Part shown: positions 57,547 through 64,000 of the stretch, in pieces
How the letters are laid out: the number at the start of each line of letters is the position of its first letter
How positions within the stretch are numbered: the stretch's first letter is position 1
Made by a program: the position numbers and the translations under genes
NCBI GenBank assembly: GCA_028282465.1
Contig: JANQHX010000012.1
Coordinates: forward strand, 48,697-112,696
From: Gynuella sp.
GTDB lineage: Bacteria; Pseudomonadota; Gammaproteobacteria; Pseudomonadales; Natronospirillaceae
Direction: 5' to 3'
Length of the DNA stretch: 64,000 nucleotides
The notes under the pieces: generated by a model
Database searches by the model: none
The model's input: only the letters and a program-made list of their open reading frames with translations
What the model was told of the DNA's origin: nothing

Positions 57547-57562
57547 AACAAGAAATATGCCA
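57547..57562 (-). promoter_or_regulatory. Candidate sigma-54 promoter of amt
   Basis: On the minus strand TGGCAT-ATTTC-TTGT matches the -24/-12 consensus TGGCAC-N5-TTGC at eight of ten positions with correct spacing, about 33 bases before the amt start. amt genes are typically activated by NtrC through sigma-54 under nitrogen limitation. NtrC sites were not identified. Confidence 0.5.
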
Positions 57563-57725
57563 AACGAAGTCTATTAGGTGTTCTTATGCAATACCCTTCA
57601 GATATTCAGTATTATTGAAATAAACCAAAAATAACTGTGACTGCTTAGTCAAACCGAAAAGAAATACAAATCTGACAATCCTCAAAACCATGCATGATTG
57701 ATTGTAGACGCACCTTTAGTGAACG

Positions 57726-57751
57726 AAAAAAGCCGGGGCATAAAGCCCCGG
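57726..57751 (-). terminator. Rho-independent terminator downstream of the kinase gene
   Basis: On the minus strand CCGGGGC pairs with GCCCCGG (57745-57751 with 57733-57739), followed by C and six T. It lies about 260 bases after the kinase stop at 58009. The rest of 57563-58008 shows nothing else. Confidence 0.85.
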
Positions 57752-58008
57752 AGGGAAATGAATAGCGATTAAGATTGCTCACCGGTCGGAACGGAAGAGC
57801 ACTAGTAATTATAGAAACTGAAGAAGAGCTTCTGGTGCGAATTTACGAATTATTATTTTATTCAGACCTAAAAATTACTTGAGGCGTGAATTATCAAGGG
57901 CTTCAGAGAATAGATTTTTTTATGCTAAAAACTTAGTTTGACAAGCTTTAAAAATAATATGCTTATAAATCAGCACTTAAGCGAATAGTTTGACTTTCAT
58001 GAAATCAA

Positions 58009-58698
58009 TTATGGTAGATAGAGTGTGAAAATAGCTCCTCCGTTATCTGAATCATTCTCTAATTCAAAGTAACCCTTGCGGCCATTTGTTTCATGCATTG
58101 AAGCGATCTGCTGATTGAAATACAGCCCAAGACCTGTGCTGCCGGTTTTAAAATTGATATCACTGACTTCATCATGCCAATTAAGCATGCTTTCTGGATA
58201 ACCTTCTCCATCGTCAGTAATTTGAATTTTTAACCATTGGTCTTCCGTAACCAAAACCTTAACACTTAACTTAGAGTGGGTATAACGGATGGAGTTAGTC
58301 AACACATTGTTGAGCATGCCTTCAGTCAAAACAGGATCCAAAAACCAACAGTCGGCTTCTGGAGCAATACTCAGGCTAAAATCTATATTCAGTTCACTTA
58401 ATGTCATATCGAATCTGGAGATAACATCAGTGAACAAATCCTCTAAAAAAACATCTTCAATAACCGGGCTAAGCAATTCAGTTCGCAGTCGGTAGAACCC
58501 CAACATGTGCATTAAATCATTATTAATTCTGGAGGTTTCGAGTCTAACTCTAACTAAGGAATTAACTTCCTCGCCACTGGTTTTAGAAAGCTTGTGAATG
58601 ACTCCGTCTAATTGAGAATTTATAAGCCCTAGTGAGTTTTTAATATCATGAACCATGGTTGCCATAATAGTTTCTAAGGACAATTGGTCATCATTCAT
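58009..58698 (-). CDS. Soluble sensor histidine kinase
   Basis: 229 residues without membrane segment or sensor domain. H-box MVHDIKNSLG with phospho-accepting His17; the ATPase domain (about 115-229) has the N-box LNNVLTNSIRY, DDGEG and TGLGLYF. Its start overlaps the end of the response-regulator gene by four bases. A minimal kinase of this kind probably receives its signal through partner proteins. It is likely to phosphorylate the upstream-encoded regulator. Confidence 0.9.
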   Translation of the reverse strand: MNDDQLSLETIMATMVHDIKNSLGLINSQLDGVIHKLSKTSGEEVNSLVRVRLETSRINNDLMHMLGFYRLRTELLSPVIEDVFLEDLFTDVISRFDMTLSELNIDFSLSIAPEADCWFLDPVLTEGMLNNVLTNSIRYTHSKLSVKVLVTEDQWLKIQITDDGEGYPESMLNWHDEVSDINFKTGSTGLGLYFNQQIASMHETNGRKGYFELENDSDNGGAIFTLYLP

Positions 58699-60338
58699 AG
58701 CTTTTCTCTCATTTTTTTGAGCTTACCACATAGCAGTTGATACCTTTTGTATTGACTATGTCGTTCACTGATATAACTAAGACGATCCAAAATTTCCTGG
58801 CAGCTATTCAGCATGCCTTTTGATGTGGAGGTATCACTGGAATTCTTAACCAACTGCATGCCTGTTTGAACATAATTAAGAACCAGGCCTGCGTGACGCG
58901 GAGAGTATTGCAGGGCCTCAGTAAACTGGTCGAATGCCTCATCAAAGTTTTTCTTTTCATAGAGCTCCATCCCGTGCTTGTTTAGTTCCAAGGCTTTTTC
59001 GCGGGCATATTTCGAGATGGGTTCGTTCTGTAATTGATCCAGTTTTTCGTAGATCCTTTCATCAAGGGTCTGGGCATTCTTTAGGGATTCAATTAACTCA
59101 TCACCATCCTTAAATTGATGATGCTTGTACAACACTCTAGCCGCCACAGCAGTGACTTCTGGGTTGAAATCAGAGATATTTGCTTCCGCGTCAGTTCTGA
59201 GTTTTTTCAATGCTTGCTGAGTCTGAGGTTGCTCAGGCGACGCTTTCTCATCAGAGGCTATGTGATACAGGCGAGCCATGTATTTAACCTGATTCAGCTC
59301 GTCCGGAAATCGTTTAATTAACTTTTTTGAGTAGGAAATAATCGTCCGCTGCAGTGCTTTTCGCTTTTCCGGATCATCCGTTTCATCAAATTGCAAGGTG
59401 AGCGATGACAGCAGGTCGTTGTAATGATGGGTACTTTCTTGCCATGAGTTTTCAGCTAACCCTACAACCTCTTTATAGGCTTTGCCGGCAATGAAGTGGT
59501 CCTCCAGTTCATTCGCCACATCAGCCAGTGTTTTCTGGCGATCAAAATTTCGGGGGGACTGCTGAATACCTGCTGATAACGCTTGAACTTGTTTTTCTGG
59601 AAGGTTTAACTTGGCATAACATTCTGCTAAGCAGTCATATCCAGCAACATGATTAGGGTATTTTTTTACCAAGTCCTCCAAAATGGTCACAGCCTCAATC
59701 AAATTATTCCTGGCCATTTCCAATCTTGCTTGGTCAAATTGAGCCCAAGCCTGTGCTCTTGCCCCCATAACCGTTTTTAAAAATTCTTCGGCCTGCTCTA
59801 ATTCTCCCGATTTGATCAGCACATCCGAAATCTGCTTTTGAGCCCAGCCTCGATACCTGGGTTCGGAGTCAGCTATATATTTCGCCTCGTCTACGATTTT
59901 CTTTGAATTTTGCTCATCTTTGGCTTTGAGCACGGGCATGGTAACGTCTAACCGATCAAGCCATCTCAAGAGCCGCTGCTTTAAGGTTTCAAGGGCGAAA
60001 GGTTTTGCAAGATAATCATCTGGAGAGTACTCCAAAGCGCCCATTACCATGATTCGCGCAGTTTCTGCGGTGATAATCACGTAAATGGTCGTGAATGGCA
60101 GCATATTCTTTTTTCTCAACTCGTAAAGTAGTTGCTGCCCATCTTTACCTGGCCCTAGGTTGTAGTCGCAAAGAATGACATCGTATTTGTTTTGCGATAT
60201 TTTTTTAGTTGCCCGTTGACCATTATCGGCTTCGTCAATTTCTTGAATACCTAAGGTTTGCAACATTGACTTGATAGACTTTCTAACATTATTGAAATCA
60301 TCAATAACCAGAAATTTTTTGTCTATGGTTTCCCGCAT
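58695..60338 (-). CDS. Response regulator with TPR repeats
   Basis: 547 residues. Receiver domain (7-125) with acidic DD at 13-14, phospho-acceptor Asp58 in ILCDYN, Thr and Lys in ITAETA and LAKPF. The remainder is helical TPR-like repeats (about 180-530), with a clear unit YEKKNFDEAFDQFTEALQYSP. There is no DNA-binding or enzymatic output, so the protein should act through protein-protein contacts. Related receiver-TPR proteins are found in Vibrio, Shewanella and pseudomonads. Operon with the kinase downstream. Confidence 0.9.
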   Translation of the reverse strand: MRETIDKKFLVIDDFNNVRKSIKSMLQTLGIQEIDEADNGQRATKKISQNKYDVILCDYNLGPGKDGQQLLYELRKKNMLPFTTIYVIITAETARIMVMGALEYSPDDYLAKPFALETLKQRLLRWLDRLDVTMPVLKAKDEQNSKKIVDEAKYIADSEPRYRGWAQKQISDVLIKSGELEQAEEFLKTVMGARAQAWAQFDQARLEMARNNLIEAVTILEDLVKKYPNHVAGYDCLAECYAKLNLPEKQVQALSAGIQQSPRNFDRQKTLADVANELEDHFIAGKAYKEVVGLAENSWQESTHHYNDLLSSLTLQFDETDDPEKRKALQRTIISYSKKLIKRFPDELNQVKYMARLYHIASDEKASPEQPQTQQALKKLRTDAEANISDFNPEVTAVAARVLYKHHQFKDGDELIESLKNAQTLDERIYEKLDQLQNEPISKYAREKALELNKHGMELYEKKNFDEAFDQFTEALQYSPRHAGLVLNYVQTGMQLVKNSSDTSTSKGMLNSCQEILDRLSYISERHSQYKRYQLLCGKLKKMREKL

Positions 60339-60411
60339 GAACCTAGAATTACATCTTTATAGAATATTTAATTCACTGTAGCAGATAGTTGAAGATCCAA
60401 GGCATAAAGGT

Positions 60412-60738
60412 CTATTCAAGTAAGAAAAACACAGCAAAAAGGCACCAGCTGATCAACAATAGTGCCCATGGCAAAACCTTTAGAATTGAACTGGATTGAG
60501 GCTTTGCTGAGGATTCGGGCTGAATTTCAACGACTTTATCTTTTTGCTGTTTTTTGCGGGCTTTGTCCCGCTCCCTAGCTTTGGCTTTTTCCTGCTGTTT
60601 GAACAAATGAATACCATGGCTAATGCCCTGGGCGATCAGTTTGGTTTGCTCTTTGGTTTGACCCGGTTTTTGAGTACCTTTCGCAATCGCCATTGCTTGT
60701 TCTTCGGTGATCTGGGAAGGGGAATTTTTCTTAGACAT
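60412..60738 (-). CDS. DUF2956 family protein
   Basis: 108 residues. The start TEEQAMAIAKGTQKPGQTKE and the following KLIAQGI are typical of DUF2956; then a Lys/Arg/Gln-rich helix and one C-terminal membrane helix (about 87-106). A tail-anchored cytoplasmic protein of unknown function found in marine gammaproteobacteria. Confidence 0.88.
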   Translation of the reverse strand: MSKKNSPSQITEEQAMAIAKGTQKPGQTKEQTKLIAQGISHGIHLFKQQEKAKARERDKARKKQQKDKVVEIQPESSAKPQSSSILKVLPWALLLISWCLFAVFFLLE

Positions 60739-60776
60739 TGATTTCGATTTAGTGATTTGAATTTGACCCTAGTCTA

Positions 60777-62201
60777 TCAGGCTGTCAAATCGAGCTGAAC
60801 AACTTGATTACGACCCGACTCTTTCGCTTTATACAACGCTTTATCTACTTTGCTCAGGGCTTTGGTGACTTCAAAACAATGCTGATCCAGCCGTATTAAA
60901 CCAATAGATACAGTCACTGAAATAGGCTTGTACCCATAAACCAGAACTGGAGTACTTTCAATTGACTTTCTAAGTCGCTCCGCAATTTCCATACTGGTTT
61001 CTTCTGAAATATCCTTTAGAAGAACCAAAAACTCTTCGCCCCCATAGCGTCCAATTAAATCCGTAGGCCTAATTTGGTGCCTGACTCGTCTAACAAAGTT
61101 CTTAAGCACAGTATCTCCAGAAGGATGGCCATATCTATCATTTACTTGTTTGAAGTGATCAAGATCTAACATAAGCAGGCTCGACTCAGCACCCTCTCGA
61201 GCTCGAATACATTCATCACTGAGTTGTCTGATAAACTCTCTCCGATTAAAAATTCCAGTTAGCTCGTCAACAGACGCCAAATAGTCCAAACGAACCTGTG
61301 CTTCAAGAAGATCATCGTGTATCCGAATGCTGCGCCTCACCATGCCGTCTAAGCGGTAACCCGACCAAAGCAATAGAAGAATGACAACCAAGAGTGTGAT
61401 AGCTAAGAAAGTGACTTCACGTTCTACCTTTTTTAGCATGTCGGCTGTTTCTACTGAAACCGAAAGAACTAGGGGCCAGCCTGAAATAGCACTGGAATAG
61501 GTGTATCTGGAATCATTATCCAGAAAACCCGAGTTAGGTTCCCAGGCTGCACTGAATACCGGATCATGGAGAAAACTCTGACCAATTCTTTTCGTATATT
61601 GCTCACTAGCCATCAAAAGCTGACCATTGTCACTGAACAAATGGAATCTAACGTCAGGTTTATGAAATAAGCCTTTGACCTTGTTTTCCAATTCTTGGCT
61701 ATTGAGAAATAACACGATCCTCTGGGATTGATAATCATCGGATGCACGATAAACCAAAGGTGTCCAATACATTGATGAGTCTGGTACTAACCAAGAGCTA
61801 CCTACATGCCACACCCCTGCTTGTTGAAATTTATTCCATTGAGTGTTCCATGGAATACCTGACACCGATTTCAGTCCAATATCATTCTCTAAACTAAAAA
61901 CGTGTTTCTGGGAAATCAACTGGTTACTGGTTAGATTGACCTTTAGAGGATCTGTGTGCGCTATGCTAGCAAATGGCGACAATTGAGCCTGTATCCAGAG
62001 CTTCACATTAATCATAGAGTTCTTGGTTTCAGACTGAACCAAGTCTGATCCTAGCCTGTATACTCGTTGGCTGGTGTACACCGAGACTACAACCACAAAG
62101 ATCCCTGCGAGCAATCCACAAAACATTAAAACTCGCCTGAGCCTATTTAAATGCACTGGTACTAAATGACTCTTCATAACAGATTCGAGTTTATCCACCA
62201 A
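60777..62201 (-). CDS. Membrane diguanylate cyclase
   Basis: 474 residues if started at the TTG at 62201 (AAGG upstream; GTG next codon and an ATG at 62177 are alternatives). Two membrane helices (about 23-45 and 272-292) flank a periplasmic sensor region of Cache type. The GGDEF domain has the active-site GGEEF at 387-391, and RPTD at 378-381 is a product-inhibition I-site with the right five-residue spacing. It therefore should make cyclic di-GMP and be feedback-inhibited. Ligand unknown. Confidence 0.93.
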   Translation of the reverse strand: MVDKLESVMKSHLVPVHLNRLRRVLMFCGLLAGIFVVVVSVYTSQRVYRLGSDLVQSETKNSMINVKLWIQAQLSPFASIAHTDPLKVNLTSNQLISQKHVFSLENDIGLKSVSGIPWNTQWNKFQQAGVWHVGSSWLVPDSSMYWTPLVYRASDDYQSQRIVLFLNSQELENKVKGLFHKPDVRFHLFSDNGQLLMASEQYTKRIGQSFLHDPVFSAAWEPNSGFLDNDSRYTYSSAISGWPLVLSVSVETADMLKKVEREVTFLAITLLVVILLLLWSGYRLDGMVRRSIRIHDDLLEAQVRLDYLASVDELTGIFNRREFIRQLSDECIRAREGAESSLLMLDLDHFKQVNDRYGHPSGDTVLKNFVRRVRHQIRPTDLIGRYGGEEFLVLLKDISEETSMEIAERLRKSIESTPVLVYGYKPISVTVSIGLIRLDQHCFEVTKALSKVDKALYKAKESGRNQVVQLDLTA

Positions 62202-62436
62202 TGAACCTTCGTCTTAATTATAAACCCTTATAGTTGTTCTTATCCTAAATTTGATAGCTATAGTATTTATAAAAAAACTTTTTTTTAGGGCTAGTATGAA
62301 TATAAGAAACTATTAATAGATTATCGAATTCACGACCATGAACGCATTCATTACTAAAAAAGCAATAACCTATTCTTTTTCGCACCCAACAGTTTTTGTC
62401 AACTCAACAAGTCTAATTGAGCAGGCATAATTCACT

Positions 62437-63111
62437 ATGAAACTTATAAATAAACTCAGGTTATTAGCGATAGTCTTTTCAGTTAATACCACCTTCACAC
62501 AGTCAGAAGATTTAATCAATTATCAAAATGCAAAGCAGAAACCTTTAACCTATAGACTGATATTAGAATATTCCGAACAAGACATCTCAAAGAATTATTT
62601 ACTTGGTTTAAGCAGAGCAGAGAAGCAGGAAGAAAAAACAAGACGTAACATTGGCTATTTTGGATTAGAGCACAGGTCTTGGAACGGTTGGACCCATCAT
62701 CAAGCCGGAATCTATCTTGATATGTTTCATTACCCTAAAAAACCAAGGCAAGGAGGATTAAAATTCAAATTTCTTATCTATCAAGAAGCATTCGATGACA
62801 GCCGCCAGCTCATTATTGAACCCACAGAACACGATCGAGTTGGTTTTGCCATTGGCGTGTCACCTATATTTCAACCCATCAAAGGAATGTTCTTTCACAC
62901 TGGAGTGCTTGCACGCCCAATGTTTATGTCGTTCGATTGGGATCAACAGGCTTACCCTTTCACGTTAGACGTTACGACGGGTATAGATTGGTTCTTAGGT
63001 TCCCATGCTAGCGTCATTTCTCGCTGGCAAACATTCCAAGCCTATGATGAAAACCTGGGTATGGTTGATCGATTTAATGGTTGGTGGTTTGGGGCAAGAC
63101 TACAAATTTAA
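62437..63111 (+). CDS. Exported protein, possibly an outer-membrane beta barrel
   Basis: 224 residues, with an N-terminal signal peptide (cleavage near residue 21-22). The rest has alternating hydrophobic strands, many aromatic residues and a C-terminus ending FGARLQI, compatible with a small outer-membrane barrel, though the last residue is not Phe. No family recognised. Its TAA abuts the stop codon of the exporter gene on the other strand with no gap. Confidence 0.72.
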   Translation: MKLINKLRLLAIVFSVNTTFTQSEDLINYQNAKQKPLTYRLILEYSEQDISKNYLLGLSRAEKQEEKTRRNIGYFGLEHRSWNGWTHHQAGIYLDMFHYPKKPRQGGLKFKFLIYQEAFDDSRQLIIEPTEHDRVGFAIGVSPIFQPIKGMFFHTGVLARPMFMSFDWDQQAYPFTLDVTTGIDWFLGSHASVISRWQTFQAYDENLGMVDRFNGWWFGARLQI

Positions 63112-64000
63112 TCAACTGCGTTTTCCTATAGGCTTTGAGACCAAAACCATAATGGCTGGCGCGAGCAAAAAATCTGCAAACAATGCTAATAAAATGGTGG
63201 TCGATGTCAGCAAGCCAAAGTTTTCAATATTATTCATACTAGACGCCATTAACATGGCAAAACCCAAGCACAAAACGATTGAGGTCGTAACCATGGCACG
63301 ACCTGTTGACTCTAATGTTTTACTTACTGAGTCGTGGGGGTTGCCTGTTTCGATATAATACTTTCGGTAGTGATACATAAAATGAACGGTATCATCTACT
63401 GCTATTCCGATAGCGATTGAAGCCACTAAAATAGTAAACATATCTAATGGAATCGATAACCAATGCATAAGACCAAGCATAAGAGTAATAGGCAAAAGGT
63501 TAGGGATCATAGCTAGCAGCCCATATTTAACAGACCCCAATAACACAACCATCATGAACGCGATCACAGCGAAAGCGACCAAATAACTTTGCGCCATAGT
63601 TCTAATGACGCTGTAGAGGGTTTTACCTAACAACGGCACCACACCGGTCACATCAATTTCAGCTTCGGCGTTAAAATGGTTATCAAAATAGTCAGAAATA
63701 TCACGAAGGAATGGTTGATATTTAACTGTGTCAATCCACGGCATCACTACTGCAAGACGGGTCTTTTGGAATTGCGAATCCACGACTGGCTGTAACTCAT
63801 CCGGGCCCGCATTTTGAAAAAGGAAAAACTCTTGAGCTATCACTTCCTCTGAATCTGATATTTTATAATATTCAGATTTTCCTTCATTCAGAGCTTTATG
63901 ACTCTCTTTAATAATATTGTGAATACCAGTGACTTTAGAGATAGAAAAGTCCTCTGTTTCATATTCTTCTAACCAGCTCGATAGCTTATCAATTTCCTTC
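63112..64000 (-). CDS. RND/MMPL-family exporter, C-terminal part (5' end outside window)
   Basis: The frame is open to the right edge (about 296 residues); a GTG at 63843 is internal, as coding sequence continues upstream through SSWLEEYE and KVTGIHNIIKE. A periplasmic loop leads into five or six helices with the signature ASIAIGIAVDDTVHFMYHYR, characteristic of RND-superfamily proteins (MMPL/SSD type). Such proteins export lipids or small hydrophobic molecules using the proton gradient. Substrate unknown. Confidence 0.88.
   Translation of the reverse strand, partial: KEIDKLSSWLEEYETEDFSISKVTGIHNIIKESHKALNEGKSEYYKISDSEEVIAQEFFLFQNAGPDELQPVVDSQFQKTRLAVVMPWIDTVKYQPFLRDISDYFDNHFNAEAEIDVTGVVPLLGKTLYSVIRTMAQSYLVAFAVIAFMMVVLLGSVKYGLLAMIPNLLPITLMLGLMHWLSIPLDMFTILVASIAIGIAVDDTVHFMYHYRKYYIETGNPHDSVSKTLESTGRAMVTTSIVLCLGFAMLMASSMNNIENFGLLTSTTILLALFADFLLAPAIMVLVSKPIGKRS

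Noticed and set aside
1..64000. CRISPR array, rRNA genes, integrase or complete prophage
   Set aside because: No regular short repeats, rRNA sequence, phage structural genes or integrase seen on either strand.

Overview
The window looks like chromosomal DNA of a marine-type gammaproteobacterium. The evidence is the gene order tsaD-folB-folK divergent from rpsU-yqeY-dnaG-rpoD-tRNA(CAU), a complete seven-gene Mrp Na+/H+ antiporter operon, an NhaR-type regulator, a YebE/DUF533 protein, a DUF2956 protein, a short HPF-like protein and a PEP-CTERM protein. Genus cannot be fixed from the sequence alone. The first third (about 1-33 kb) is accessory in character: secreted proteins, giant RHS proteins, broken genes and a transposase fragment. 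The rest is mostly conserved housekeeping.

Layout. (1) 1-6.2 kb, minus strand: two different secreted serine hydrolases, one cut by the window edge, interleaved with a family of small exported proteins of about 100-120 residues. There are four intact copies, one possibly using an ATT start or lacking its signal peptide being among them, plus a fifth intact-looking copy at 5872-6186 counted here with them, one copy broken by an in-frame TGA, and a C-terminal fossil. In total that is five open reading frames, one broken copy and one fossil. (2) 6.2-7.3 kb: gene remnants and the 3' part of an IS110-type transposase, followed by DNA able to fold into several hairpins. (3) 7.3-16.4 kb: an operon-like trio on the minus strand: a membrane-anchored coiled-coil protein, a 2793-residue SpvB/VCBS/RHS protein ending in an HEKLH metallopeptidase-like motif, and a tiny pseudopilin-like membrane protein starting one base after the RHS stop, in the position expected of an immunity gene. 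(4) 17.2-20.7 kb: a metallophosphoesterase lipoprotein and an ECF-like sigma factor without a visible anti-sigma. (5) 20.9-33.2 kb: a CoA-disulfide-reductase/rhodanese fusion, a 3147-residue vWA-Ig-RHS protein with a PD-(D/E)XK-like nuclease tail and no adjacent immunity gene, and a PEP-CTERM protein. (6) 33.5-41.9 kb: an MmyB-type regulator divergent from a membrane protein with a palindromic operator between them, then folate and tRNA-modification genes and the macromolecular-synthesis operon with its tRNA. (7) 42.5-52.5 kb: mnhABCDEFG, stress genes, nhaR and a CPA2 antiporter, a sodium/pH homeostasis block. (8) 52.6-64 kb: glgP; amt with a candidate sigma-54 promoter and an unknown overlapping gene; a histidine kinase with a TPR response regulator; a DUF2956 protein; a diguanylate cyclase; a barrel-like exported protein; and an RND/MMPL exporter cut by the right edge.

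Most interesting parts. The paralogous small-exported-protein/hydrolase cluster at the left is the best candidate for an undescribed system: the copies share a pattern (central Cys, a helix with an A-x-x-A/Y core, a V/I-R strand, a late Cys) and show birth, decay and fossil copies side by side. Next are the two Sec-exported RHS giants with different C-terminal catalytic-looking domains, and the pseudopilin-like candidate immunity gene coupled to one of them. All functional statements about these are inference from motifs and position.
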